The position numbers and the translations under genes are program-made. From assembly GCA_963971285.1 (NCBI GenBank), contig OZ020260.1, positions 13,798,798 through 13,862,797 of the forward strand: a DNA stretch of 64,000 bases, read 5' to 3'. Below, piece after piece: positions 11,012 through 22,678 of this stretch. A model generated the notes under the pieces. That model saw only the letters and a program-made list of their open reading frames with translations. It did not search any database and was not told the origin of the DNA. Each line of letters starts with the position of its first letter. Position 1 is the first letter of the stretch. Source of the DNA: Astropecten irregularis. Its lineage: Eukaryota > Echinodermata > Asteroidea > Paxillosida > Astropectinidae.

Positions 11012-14000
11012 GTAAGAGCTTTTGAGAAACGGCATTATAAGGAATAGACCCTCTAAAGATGGGAATATGATGTTCCAGTACCCAAGACCGAGATAATAAT
11101 AGAGAAGATGATTGTGTATTTTGAGAGATATTCCCATCGGGTTGTAGCTAAACTTCCTGTTCCTATTTCTGAATATCCTCCAAGCCAGTGAACCTGAAAT
11201 TGACACTGTGTTTTGGGGCAAGAGATCCACTCTAAAAAAAAAAATATGGAAACGGAAAAAATTTCTCAATTGATGCACTGTCATAACATGTAATGTTTCT
11301 CTGCAACTACATGTACATGTAGAACCAATTTACTGTTATGTTAACTGCATTCACTTTGTGTCACATTGTCAGGGGATTCAAGATGCTTACCAAAAAAAGA
11401 AAGAGAATCGTTACAAATAGGGACAAATCAACACAGATTTGGGGAAAAGGATTATTTTTTAACATTGATGAAATACTTTTCTTCAAGAGATTTCTATAAA
11501 CGGATGGAATTAGTTGTACATGTACTGTAAATGAATTTCATTAAATTAATAATTTTAGTAAATGCCTTCCATTAAATCAGGGGCCAGTTTCATAAAACTG
11601 TTAAGCACAAAAATTAGCTTAGCACAAAAATTTTCTCTCAATAAAACAAACCACTATTGAAAATTCCATTTGATATTCATGGTCAGCGAACAACAGGCAA
11701 AGAACAATCACAAGTGATACACAACACATGGAAATTTGATTGTTAACCCTGTTTTTATTAAGACAGAAATGTCATGCTTAGCACATTTTTGTGCTGAACA
11801 GTTTTATGAAATTGGCCCCTGGACAAGCAAGGGAGTCCCAGAATGTAGCTCGTTCAGTTTTACCGATTGATAGGCCCCTATAGACCTGTTGAGATTTGCA
11901 TCAGCCTGTTGAGTGTAAACTTGGTAGGATTAGCATTACCTCCCGAACAAGTCAAAGAGATAATCTATCTACGTCATTCAAATACTCCACACGCTGGACC
12001 TTGGCAAGAAGTTGGTTAGGCGTTCACATTGGAGGTTACTGATTCGAATCCTTCCCTGGAAGCTAGTGAAGCATTTATCCCCCCCCCACCCTTTTCGTTT
12101 TATTTCACTGGCACTGCAAAATACACACCCAATAACAAGTTCAGAAGCACGTAGGAGGAAGCGAAGACCAACATTGAAACAGACACTGGCTAGAGAAAGC
12201 TATAATTGCCCACGATTCCTGGTGAATGTGATTATTAATGGCTTCATATTAGCTCCGCCAACGAGCCACGTTTCTGGGACGGGACTTCCTTTGCTTGCCT
12301 GTCCCGACTTTATAATGGGAGCCATTTATATTCAGTCAGTGCATCAATGTGGAACAATGACCGTGCAATAGTGTTACATCTACATATTACAGGAAGACGG
12401 GCAATCGGTCCTGTGTTTGTCTTCCTAGTTGCCCCTGGGCTCTTTAATACTAACAGTTCGTCCTCTGTAAACCGAGGAGGCGATATGTATGCGGGAGAGG
12501 CTCGTCAAGTCACGTTTTTTATGTGTGTGTGTTGTTTTATAGCCAGGTTCCTTGTCCACGTTGTTTTTCCGCGATACTCCAAGACAAGCTAGCCATCTTC
12601 TCAAAACATCATCTCAAGCAGATTCTTGTTTTTGTTCTATGAGGGCATCAATCTCCTCTTGTTTGTGTCTTGCCTTGGTTCTCTCGATGGCCAGCCATAC
12701 ATCAATTTGGATATTATATTCTAAACCTGCCTTTTTTTCTGCTGATGTATGTTTTTTTTTTTTTTTTTTAGTTTGATAGATGTGAAGACAGACGAGGCTT
12801 GCTCCAGTCTGTTAAGAATTAGAGGCAGCTCTGTCAACTAGCTTGATACCCAGTGGCTGCTTGGGTCCCCCTCCCCCCTCCGCTTGCCCATATGGCCGGC
12901 ATGATGTGGTCCTCATCGTGGTCTTTTGTGTCCACCCCCTCCTCCCCCTCTCGCCAGTTTGCTCAGACTCTGTTATGACTCACGATAATTACCGGCCCAA
13001 TATGGTTAGCATGTGTTATAAACTGTACATCTCGCGCCTGAGAGAATTCTTTCATCACGGGCTAGCAAGCAGTGGTGGTGGTGTCTCGGTTGTTGGGGAG
13101 GGAGGGGGGTGGGCAAAGGAGTGGGAGGCTTTCCCCCCACCCCCCACCCCCTTCTGTTTATTCGCGACAATCTCATCAATGCGTAGTAATGACTGTCCGC
13201 TCGGCGGAGAATAAAACGAAAACAAGTCAGCGTCCCTAGTGAGACCACCTTGTGTTATTCAAGGATGATGATTTTATAGTCTCGAAAGTACAGGTCATAT
13301 TTTTTTCTATTTTTTTTTTTTTTTAAGAAAACAGATCGAAAGGATGCATCATTCGAAGTTTAAATATAAGCTTCCAAAAGCAATTTTAGAATCACTGAAC
13401 AGTTTTGGAGCATTAAAAAAATAGGTGCTAATCGCAATATGTTCTTCCCTTGCTTTGAGTTCTGTATTTATAACAGAATGCATCTTGTTTGTGTGTTTCC
13501 AATCCACAGCTTTGGTTCATCTCAACAGCCCTTGTATATTAACATAATACGTCGGCCACTGGAGAGGCTAGTGTCTTACTACTACTTCTTACGAAATGGC
13601 GACGACCTGAGACCAAAACTCAGGCGAGCCCGGCAGCAGGGCAACACGTATAAGGAGGTAAGACAACCAGGCATGACAAATGTGACTTCCTTTTTCCTAC
13701 CCTACCCTTCCATTATTACAAGAAGAAATCTACCATGCATGCATCGTACTGGTTGGACTTATTTGCCAACTTGCCCTTATAATTACTAAGGCTAGACTCG
13801 CATATTATTCTTCCAAATAACTCATTAAGTCAATCATTCAATCAATGAGCAGATATCTATTTATAATCAATCAATCGTTTGTCAAATGCAAATAATTTAA
13901 CAGGGGCAGAAACAGAGGTCTCAAGATTGTCTGTTTGTTTATATATCTCTTGCTATCTGTCTGTGTCTGGTTGTCTGTCTGTTTATATTTCTCTTGCTAT

Positions 14001-17000
14001 CTGTCTGTGTCTGGTTGTCTGTTTGTTTATATATCTCTTGCTATCTGTCTGTGTCTGGTTGTCTGTTTGTTTATATATCTCTTGCTATCTGTCTGTGTCT
14101 GGTTGTCTGTTTGTTTATATATCTCTTGCTATCTGTCTGTGTCTGGTTGTCTGTTTGTTTATATACACATGTATCTCTTGCTATCTGTCTGTGTCTGGTT
14201 GTCTGTTTGTTTATATATCTCTTGCTATCTGTCTGTGTCTGGTTGTCTGTTTGTTTATATATCTCTTGCTATCTGTCTGTGTCTGGTTGTCTGTTTGTTT
14301 ATATATCTCTTGCTATCTGTCTGTGTCTGGTTGTCTGTTTGTTTATATATCTCTTGCTGTTTGTCTGTGTCTGGTTGTCTGTTTGTTGATATATCTCTTG
14401 CTATCTGTCTGTGTCTGGTTGTCTGTTTGTTTATATATCTCTTGCTATCTGTCTGTGTCTGGTTGTCTGTTTGTTTATATATCTCTTGCTATCTGTCTGT
14501 GTCTGGTTGTCTGTTTGTTTATATATCTCTTGCTGTTTGTCTGTGTCTGGTTGTCTGTTTGTTTATATATATCTTGCTGTTTGTCTGTGTCTGGTTCCCT
14601 GTCTCTTTGTTTATAATTTTATACATCTCTGGGCTGGTACCTATGTTTCTAATCCATTCAGCATGTCCAGCTCTCCATCGTCTTTGTCCCTCTGGGTTGT
14701 TTCTGCATCATTACACACGGCGTACAATCCCAGCCGGTTCCCACATTGTGCTCATTAATCAGTCGCTAAACTCAATTATTGGCTCTGAAATTGGTCTGCA
14801 ACCTCGTGCACGGATACACACACCCAGGCACACACATGGGTACGGACATGAATGGGTTAGTGGGGGGACTGTGAGGGGGTGGGGAGTGAGGAGGGGGCGT
14901 TTACCCCTCCCTTTAATAGCCTGAGACTGTATCCAGGGCATGCTCGCTGTCAGTGGAGCTACACATGTGTATTCACTTATTGGATTCCCAAACCACTAGG
15001 GGACGGACTTCATTGGATCAGGGGGGACGATCATCGGCATTCAGCCATTAAGCCAGCATTTCCACATATCTAGTTTTTCTTTTTTCTTCTTTTCCACTCA
15101 TGTGTGCATGCACTCTCTTTGTCAGGCTTGCTTAATTGGGTAATAATTCAGAATTAATCACTGGAGAAGACTGAAAATCTTACCCGCATCCTTTTCTCTT
15201 TTTTTTCTTGGTCGTGTTTTTTTTCTCTCGTCCCGTCCTCGCTAAATGGATTCTCTAGAGAGGTTTAGCTGGGTTGTATATTTCCAGCAGGACACCTGCT
15301 TCTCACTGATGAAAATGTATCTTCCATTTCTCTGAGTCTGAGCAGCGGCAGCTTGGGTTTGACGGGTGCTTGGTTGAAGAAAGAGAAGGGGGGGCCGGTT
15401 TGATTGAATTATACTCCGAGAAGTCAGTTATTTTTTTACTTCCAGCGGAGGCGAGCTTGAGTTATTACAGTTACTCTTGAGTCACCCATCGTGGAGTGTA
15501 TCTTTTTTTTTTATTGGATTGGGAATTTTTGACGAGTGGGATTGCTGGAATAGGGGTGACCGGCCAGACAAGGGATGGGGTGGTCCTTGTCAGATGCTGG
15601 GCTTCGGCTGTTCAAACATCACTTGATGCGCAGATGTGGAATTTATTATCCTTTTCAAACGGTTTGGGTTTTCTTGTCAAGTACCTACAGTTGTAGATTT
15701 TGTTTAATACCCCCAATGGGATGGGATGACACACAAGAGAGTATCGTAAGAGTGTCCCACGTTGAGCAATCGCTGTCTTATATCAAGTTTGAAATAGGAT
15801 AAAAAGCACTTTCATTTCCACGTTGATTGAAACATAAATTTTACTTTTACTGCGATCTTCAAAAACACTATTCTTTCAGATTCTTCTTGAGGAAATAAAC
15901 TGTCAATTTTTGAAGGACTGGCTAGATTTGTAGTAAAAAAAAAATGTCATGGTCTGAAACTCTTAGGTTTGTCTCAGCTGGAGTGATTTTCACGAATAAC
16001 AAAGCAAAAGAGAGAAGCCTTTGATAAAGATTCTGGAAGGAGTTAGGAGGTCAGGCCCTCCTAACTCTGAGCATTCTATAAATTTCAGGTCATTATTTTG
16101 GTTGGTGAGGTGTTTGCAGCAGTTTGTTATTTGCATTGAAAAGAGAGAAAGTTAATTTTAGTTGGGAATTGTCACCCTGTGACAGCATGACTGTGACAGC
16201 ATGATAGTAATGATGATGTCATTATTATAATTACACTCATGAATATTCATATTTTTGGTTTGCCCTCTAGACTTTTGACCAATGTGTGGCTCGTCGGGGC
16301 TATGACTGCTCGGAGCAGAAGCTGTGGATTCAGGTTCCGTTCTTCTGTGGGCACGCTCAGGAATGTTGGTAAGTATTGGCCCACTAGGCCACATGCACCT
16401 GCCGGTTTGAAGTGATACATGCATGAGTAACACACTGTGAGTAACTCATGGTGAGTTACCTATGGTGAGTTACTTTATACCGTGAGTAACTCACCATGAG
16501 TAACTCAACGTTAGTAACTCACCATGAGTAACTCACTGTGAGTAACTTATTCGTAACTCATTTAATTCACAGTAAATCACAGTAACTCACTGTGAGTCTC
16601 AGTGAGTCACAGTGAGTCACAGTAACTAATTAAAAACTCACAGTGAGTCATATGTGGTTTGACAACAGTGTATGCAGTCCTGATTATTCTGCACAGAGAT
16701 ATGTAGCGACATGTCATTGTTGCGGATGCATTAACCACTTCTTGACAGAATTTGGAGAGCTTGCGGGCTGAGAGAAAAATCATCAAAACAGACTCTCTTT
16801 CTATGTTCACTGTGAGAAAAATATTATTTTTTTCTCATGTCAAGTAATTTAATGAATATAGTTCTAAAAAATAAAGCAAGGTTTGTTAGGTAAAGAACAT
16901 CCTCTTTAAGCCTTACCAGAAACCAGCGTCTCAGCAATATTTTGGCTTTGAAGAATTCAAAATTGTCCTTTTGGGGAGAATATTGGAAGCACTTTATCAG

Positions 17001-18999
17001 TCTGGATGTGGCAGTGATGAAAAAACAACCCCTCAAAAAATATCTTGAAATATTGTACTGGAGGGGAAGAACGACAAGAATTTCACATTCTGTGCTCACA
17101 CGTCCTTTCATAATTCCTGAGTGTGTGACAAGGGGAGTTAGTAGATCGGGTTTCATCCCTCCCAACTCCCTCTCACGTGCACCATCCAGATTGCCACTCG
17201 TTCCCCCGTACCATCCAGATCATCTTTCTGTTCGGGAATCCTCTTCACAGATCCCGAATCGGCGATATTTCTAATGAAAATACCCCTCAGCTGGTTTAGG
17301 GGGGTTAACCTGGGATGGAGGTAGGGGACACTCTTAAACATCGAAGCTCCGTCATGGTTCATGTTCATGCCAGCATTCATTGTTTGTTTTTGTCTTGATC
17401 ATAAAATAAAAATGAAATTTGAAAAAAAAAAAAAAAATTGTCCCACTTTTTTTTTAGATATTTTTTTAGTGTCTCACTGTCAGTCATTGGTAACCAAACA
17501 CTTGAACATGTGTACATCCCAATGGGGGTTCCCCGGTAGGCGTCAGGTGTGTTTGACCAAATCAAGTGGCGGTAATTGGCTTTTTAAATATATGTTTTTT
17601 TGTGGGTTATGAAAACACGTTGATAATCATTATGAGTCAAGCTGGTGCGCAAACACAAAGAAAACCGAACTCCCTGTGGAGTGTTGAGTACATCATGAGC
17701 AAGGTAGGATATCACTCGGCAATTTAACAACCTGGAAACTTGTTTTGCAGGGGGCCGTCAAGGTTACCACCGGTGACCGGTATCTTTTCTTGCACCTGCT
17801 ATCTGGTCCCTGGTAGACGTCGGTGTATCGGGCATGCTGAACTAGAATCAGCCAACCGTAGATCGTCCATACTCCTTGCGAGCTGTGTTTTTGTTTCCCC
17901 CCTGGTAACCAAGTGTTTTCTTTTGATGTTTTATTTGTGCAGGGTACCGGGTAGTCGCTGGGCGCTGGAGCAGGCCAAATTCAACCTGGCCAATCATTAC
18001 CTCCTGGTGGGCGTTACCGAGGAGATGGAGGAGTTTGTCACCATGTTGGAGTCCGCTCTGCCAACCATGTTTCGGGGCGCTGTGGACCTCTTCAGAACAG
18101 GTAAGCAAGATTGAAAATGAAACACCAGGGGACAATTTCACAGAGCTGCTTAGCACAAATATTCGCTAAGCAAGAAATTTCTGTCTTAGTAAAAACAGGA
18201 TTAACAACTAAATTTCTGTGTGTTGTGTATCACTTGCAATTGTTCTTAATTGGCTGTTGTTCGCTGACCATGAGTATCAAATGGAATTTTCATTGGTGGT
18301 TTGTTTTATTGGGCAAGCTATTTTTGTGCTAAGCAATTTTTTTGTGATAAGCAGCTCTATGAAATTGGCCCCTGAACAATGTTGTTGAGGTAAGAGGTTA
18401 GATTCTTTGGTGACGAAAAACAAAATCTTTGGTCTGTTAGGAGATCCTATTTTATGGACGAGTGAAAAACGTTTCATACGCGCATTTGCATAATTTGCTT
18501 AACATAGGATTTCTTGCTTACTTGGCAAATTTGACGCTAATCCTGTAAGCGAGGAATGATGATCATAAGTGCAGAATTCTGCAGTAAGCAGAGCACGATA
18601 TTGGGCGAGGGTTACTGACCCCAGTTGTGAGCCCGGTACTTGAGACGTCTGCATCACCAAGCAGGCGGGCCCTGGGTTTGCTATCCCACCCTATGAGTAC
18701 CCCACTGGTATTGCCTTCCTGTTGGCCCTTGCAGACGATGTATTATTATTATTATTATTAACACAGTGCTATTAACACATCAGTGAGGGGGGAACATTAT
18801 GGACATGTCTATTGTGCTGGTGCACATTATGCCACCTGGGTCACAATAAGATTGTTTGTCTTTGGCTGAGTCATCGTATGCCCCCTCGCCCCCCACATCT
18901 CGTCTCTGTCGTAATCATTTATGACGACATGATGTCAGCAAATGGTTTGAGAAAAAGTCGGAGCAATCCAACCGTGAGCCAGTGTTCTAGGGGTTTCTG

Positions 19000-19088
<89 letters not shown>

Positions 19089-19851
19089 GTGGCTGTGGCT
19101 GTAGGTTGTGGTTTTCCTTTGAAGCTGAAGCTCTGTTTTCCTTTTTAAACCAGATAATCTACTTCCGAACCACAGCCAAAAGCCTCTATTTTGACACCCT
19201 TCATTTTAGAATGGATTCACGAATTGGAGCCTGAGCTTGAGCCTCCGTTTCGTAAATGCCCCTAGAGCTGCCTAGTCACAAAAATGCTCTCAAGTCTTTC
19301 TTGATGAAGACAGGATGACCAGGGGCCTGTTTGTTTCGCCGCGGATCTTGGTCGCCCTATTTAATCTTACAAATCCACGTCGCAGGCAGGATACGCTAAG
19401 ATGTGATCTGGGAGTCTAAATCTTGATCACTGCATAGTTATGAGCCTGTTTGTTTCAGGCACGTGATCAGTGATCTTGCAAATCTACCTCTCATGTAGGA
19501 TATGCTAAAATGGGATTTGGCTCAGCAGGATCACTGACTTCATGCCTGATAAAAACAAACAGGCCCTTTATTTCCCTGACGAAAAAATCATTAATCATCA
19601 CCGAATCCTCCTTCCTTGTCGCAATCCCAGGTCAAAAGTCCCACCTCAGGAAAACCGCCAACAAGCTCCAGCCCTCAGAGGAGACCGTCAACTTCTTCAA
19701 GGCTTCGCCCATCTGGGAGGTGGAAGAAGAATTCTACAACTTTGTGCTGGACAACTTCCACATGCAGAAGAAGCGGAGTCTGAAGACGGTGGACGGCGTG
19801 GCCGTGCCGGTCAGCGGTCAGTTCCTGTACGAGAAAATCCGTCCCAAGTGA
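10926..19851 (+). CDS. HS2ST1: Heparan sulfate 2-O-sulfotransferase, C-terminal five exons (partial)
   Basis: Golgi type II membrane enzyme that moves sulfate from PAPS to the 2-O position of iduronic (and some glucuronic) acid in heparan sulfate. Five exons (10926-11011, 13510-13657, 16271-16368, 17943-18100, 19631-19851) join in one frame with GT-AG ends and give 236 residues that align end to end with human residues about 122-356. Seen directly: FYHGH, holding the two histidines equivalent to human His140/His142; [15 protein letters not shown], the 3'-phosphate-binding stretch; LRRAR, with the Arg189 equivalent; [15 protein letters not shown]; and the C-terminal FLYEKIRPK. The N-terminal membrane anchor and the PAPS P-loop-like motif (VPKTAST in human) were not found between 1 and 10925, so the first exons are probably left of the window. 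Oddity: the human VIRDP motif reads IIRRP here. Identity is very secure from length, order and motifs. Confidence 0.95.
11012..13509 (+). other. HS2ST1 intron
   Basis: Holds family A1 MITE at 11580-11821, a T-run near 12750 and otherwise no exon or RNA gene that I can support. A further T-run lies just before the acceptor side (13310-13324). Confidence 0.7.
11580..11821. mobile_element. Palindromic MITE, family A1
   Basis: Ends extend to CAGGGGCCAG ... TTGGCCCCTG, showing the full terminal signature CAGGGGCC. Confidence 0.85.
13510..13657 (+). CDS. HS2ST1: HS2ST1 exon with the PAPS 3'-phosphate site
   Basis: Acceptor ccacag before 13510, donor gtaaga at 13658. Encodes [20 protein letters not shown], then [20 protein letters not shown] and RQQGNTYKE. 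Equivalents of human Arg164 and Ser172 (3'-phosphate binding) and Arg189 (substrate choice) are present. Human Asp165 is replaced by Arg (codons cgt cgg). Confidence 0.95.
13928..14599. repeat. 44-bp tandem array, about 15 copies
   Basis: Unit built from TTATATATCTCTTGCTATCT and GTCTGTGTCTGGTTGTCTGT. 44 is not a multiple of three, so all three frames run through one another and give long hydrophobic, cysteine-rich false reading frames. One unit carries an insertion (near 14165). Confidence 0.95.
16037..16135 (-). repeat. Family D repeat copy
   Basis: Carries the landmarks CAGGCCCTCCTAACTC, AATTTCAGGTCATTATTTTG and GTTTGCAGCAGTTTGTTA. It belongs to the roughly 120-bp family clustered at 57080-58045. 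Confidence 0.7.
16271..16368 (+). CDS. HS2ST1: HS2ST1 exon with the FFCGH motif
   Basis: Acceptor ccctctag before 16271, donor gtaagt at 16369. Encodes [20 protein letters not shown] then [12 protein letters not shown], ending two bases into the Trp codon. The cysteines match those of the vertebrate enzyme. Confidence 0.95.
16369..17942 (+). other. HS2ST1 intron
   Basis: Holds the palindromic GAGTAACTCAC array at 16430-16650; the rest shows no feature that I can support. Confidence 0.7.
16430..16650. repeat. Palindromic GTGAGTAACTCAC array
   Basis: Roughly 13-16 base units GTGAGTAACTCA in both orientations, so the array is rich in dyads. Its right part contains three TGAGTCA sequences (AP-1 consensus). 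Confidence 0.8.
17943..18100 (+). CDS. HS2ST1: HS2ST1 exon with the GVTEE helix
   Basis: Acceptor tgtgcag before 17943, donor gtaagc at 18101. Encodes [20 protein letters not shown], then [20 protein letters not shown] and [12 protein letters not shown]. Very close to human WALDQAKYNL...LVGVTEELEDF. Phase 1 at both ends. Confidence 0.95.
18128..18372 (-). mobile_element. Palindromic MITE, family A1 (reverse)
   Basis: Begins 28 bases after an HS2ST1 donor site. Core in reverse orientation relative to the copy at 579; ends CAGGGGACAATTTC ... GGCCCCTG. Confidence 0.85.
18998..19250. mobile_element. Family B element with expanded GGCTCA end
   Basis: Same core as at 6371. Its left end has become a pure (GGCTCA) array of about 14 copies at 19001-19088, while the right end keeps only a few units. 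Confidence 0.8.
19258..19322. mobile_element. Fragment of family A2 MITE
   Basis: CCCCTAGAGCTGCCTAGTCA and GTCTTTCTTGATGAAGACAG match the left part of A2; cut short by the family E element. Confidence 0.5.
19323..19566. mobile_element. Family E palindromic MITE, compound
   Basis: Starts GGGCCTGTTTGTTT and ends AAACAAACAGGCCC. A partial second copy begins near 19442 (GAGCCTGTTTGTTTC). Same family as 49074-49193. Confidence 0.75.
19631..19851 (+). CDS. HS2ST1: HS2ST1 terminal exon
   Basis: Acceptor atcccag before 19631; stop TGA at 19849-19851. Encodes [20 protein letters not shown] ... [16 protein letters not shown] ... [11 protein letters not shown]. Human ends FFYEKIYPKSN, so this protein is two residues shorter. 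A palindromic element ends only 64 bases before the acceptor. Confidence 0.95.
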
Positions 19852-19879
19852 CATAGGACATGCCCTCGAGTCAATGCCG

Positions 19880-19885
19880 AATAAA
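19880..19885 (+). terminator. Possible poly(A) signal of HS2ST1
   Basis: AATAAA 28 bases after the stop codon. It would give an unusually short 3'UTR; a second AATAAA lies near 20594, so the true end may be further downstream. Confidence 0.35.
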
Positions 19886-20253
19886 AAAATATCTCAGTTG
19901 CATTTTTATTTGTTTCTGTTTTTTGTAGCGGTTTATTTTATTTCTTCTTCATCTAAGAAGAGAAAATTCAATCGAGGATCATCAGCAACAAAGGTTATGT
20001 CTAAATTGTTCGGCTATGGCTTGTAGATAACACATAGGTCAGTGGGGAATGTCCCAAGCCGTTAGTTAGTGGCTTCCATAGCCATGTGTGGTATTTCCAG
20101 CCGTAGCCAATGAATTGGGACATGGCCTAATTGCTACGTCCAGGCTGACATGTTTGGACCAGACTAGTTGACTTATTAGGAGCAGCATAGTGGGCACGCT
20201 GGTGCTTGCTGCGTCAGGCAAATGGTAACTATTGGACAACACCTATTAACTGA

Positions 20254-20493
20254 GGCCAATTTCATAGAGCTGCTTAAGCACCAAAATTTGCATAAGCACC
20301 AAAAACCTTGGTAAGTAAAATCAGTATGCCACTCAAAACTCCTTGTGAATGTTATGCTCAGAAACAATGGCCGAATACAAGCCAAAAGCAGTAAACATCA
20401 CATGAAAATTTGGTTGGTATTCCTGTTTTATCAAGGAAGACTTTTCATGCTTTTCATTTTTTGTGCTTAAGCAGCTCTATGAAATTGGCCCCC
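20254..20493. mobile_element. Palindromic MITE, family A2
   Basis: GGCCAATTTCATAGAGCTGC ... TATGAAATTGGCCCCC with A2 core. Confidence 0.85.
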
Positions 20494-21151
20494 GATAGTT
20501 ATGTAATTGACTGGAGTCTTTCACAGTTTGATATAAGTACGCACGCCTACCGTCGTTTGACAGCAAACGGCCACAGGTTAACCATATGTTGCTGAATAAA
20601 TTTCCTCCAAGTTTTGTTTTTGTTTTTTTAATTTAAATCTGTAAATTGTATTGTTACTTTCCTAGTTGGTGTTATTGTACCATTTTTATATTTATAGAAA
20701 ACAGGTATTTGAATTGACTTGAGGCGTCCGTGAAACGAGCAAGATTTTGTCCGTTTGATACTTTTTCTTTTTGGTGTTGGTCAAGTTCCCTGAAGTTAAG
20801 CAATTGGCATACCCATGTTGCAGGTCTGAGGGTACCAGCCTATTTTAAGGAGCAAGGTAGTGCTTCTTGGTATTCAAGGCTTGGATCCCACTTCTGCCAC
20901 CAACTCATAGAGACCTGACTCATAGTGTGCCGTTGCTGCGAGTATTTTACACTAAAAAAAGAAGAAGAATTTTCCTATTTTCTGTGAAAACCTTACCTTT
21001 TGCATCTCAGTTTTCCCATGTGCTTTGCATATGTTTTATATTTATCGTGGGCTGATACTCATGTTGGTATTATTATTATTTTTCTTTGATGCTTGAACTC
21101 GTAGATGGATGAGTATGGATCTTTAAAAAAAATGAGTCAGAGTGGCCCGGG

Positions 21152-21376
21152 CCCTTTTCCAAACCTCGGCTCCGACTCCAGCTCTGGCTCCATTTTGTGA
21201 ATCCATTCTGAAATAACCGGTATCAAAATAGAGGCTTTTGGCTGCTGTTCAGAAGTAGATTCTCTGGTTTGAAAAGGAAAACAGAGCTTCAGCTTCATTG
21301 AAAAACCACAACCTGTATTTTCAGCATAAAGATGAAAGAGCCGAAGCCTGAGCCTGAGCCGAGGTTTGGAAAAGGG
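21152..21376. mobile_element. Family B element
   Basis: Nearly perfect outer inverted ends CCCTTTTCCAAACCTCGGC / GCCGAGGTTTGGAAAAGGG, hexamer tracts inside them, and the conserved core. Confidence 0.8.
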
Positions 21377-22416
21377 TCTTAATTCATCAAGCATCCATTG
21401 ATGTGAGACTAAAGACAAATTTAACAGAGCTATTTTACAGCACGGAGCTCCATGGTTACAGGAAATGTTCCTTAAATAGCCAATTTGTTTGTTCATGCAT
21501 GAGTGATCATCAGCGGAGAACCAGCCACAGTCAATGTACGTTGCATGGAATTTAAGCTGGTAACCAGTGATTCTGGTTTTTTTACATAATGTATGGTTAA
21601 TGTTTGACATTGCTCCCATGGGCTACTTCATTGTTATGTATACAAACATGCTAAGTGCAACACAGTTTTGCTTAGCATGCAAAGTTACCAGGCAAAATTC
21701 CATGTGGTGTGCATTACGTGTCATCGGTACTCGGCTGTTCTTTGCTCAGCCATGAAAATTTGCTGAGCAAATTTGTTTTCAGCTCAACAGGGCCATAACA
21801 TTGGACTCTGGTCAAAAACTGGATTGAGAAAAAAAACTTACATTGACATACTTTGTTTATAATTGTATCATTCCTGCAAACTAAAAAGTAGATTTCCGTG
21901 TATTCTATTTGTCAAAAGAAGTAAAGGCCTGTTTGTATGCCCTTCTATGTTGGGGCCACTGTATTAACGATGATGACGAACTATTTTATAAGATGGACAT
22001 GTTGTGGCAGCTTTACACATCAGCACGTTCTACTGGCGAAAGTTGTAGAATCTATCACAAGTTGTTCATTTTTTCTGCCCAGCAGACAATGGGCATAATG
22101 GTGAATGGATTTTTATTGTCAAACAGTTTTGATATCACAGTATGGCAACATTTTGCAGAACTTACTAACAGAATTGCATTTTCACAATTTATTGGGTTTG
22201 GTTTATGGGGTAGGTTTACTTCATAAAGATGGTGCATTGGTGCAGACACCTAGTAGGGGTGTCTGTCCGTGAAACTGTAATTGGAAAAGCTGTTTTTACT
22301 TCATGCAAGATATATTTGTAAAGGCTGCAAATTTAGAAAAAAAACTTGTGGTCGGTTGTGTATATTTCTATGTTAAGCATGGACACTGTTTCTTTTTGTA
22401 TATAATAATTGTAATA

Positions 22417-22678
22417 ATGTGACTGTGATCATGTGACTGTGATCATGTGACTGTGATCATGTGACTGTGATCATGTGACTGTGATCATGTGACTGTGATC
22501 ATGTGACTGTGACTGTGATCATGTGACTGATCATGTGACTGTGATCATGTGACTGTGATCATGTGACTGATCGTGTTTCTGCGATCATGTGACTGTGATC
22601 ATGTGGCTGTGATCATGTGACTGTGATCATGTGACTGTGATCATGTGACTGTGATCGTGTGTCTGCGATCATGTGACT
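22417..22678. repeat. 14-bp tandem repeat, about 18 copies
   Basis: Unit ATGTGACTGTGATC with a few CGTGTTTCTGCGATC variants. Confidence 0.95.

Larger units (their letters stand above)
13658..16270 (+). other. HS2ST1 intron
   Basis: Contains the 44-bp tandem array (13928-14599), a family D repeat copy (16037-16135), and otherwise nothing clear. Confidence 0.7.
18101..19630 (+). other. HS2ST1 last intron
   Basis: Nearly filled by elements: A1 at 18128, an ATT run at 18735-18760, family B at 18998, an A2 fragment (19258-19322) and family E at 19323-19566. Confidence 0.7.

Noticed and set aside
13006-13248. Proline-rich frame around the CCCCCACCCCCC tract
   Set aside because: Low-complexity DNA inside an HS2ST1 intron; no splice sites or homology.
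13879-14924. 329-residue and overlapping hydrophobic cysteine-rich frames
   Set aside because: The 44-bp tandem array runs through all three frames; the peptides are the same sequence in shifted frames.
22417-22678. CRISPR-like array
   Set aside because: Units are directly contiguous without spacers and the genome is eukaryotic; it is a simple 14-bp tandem repeat.
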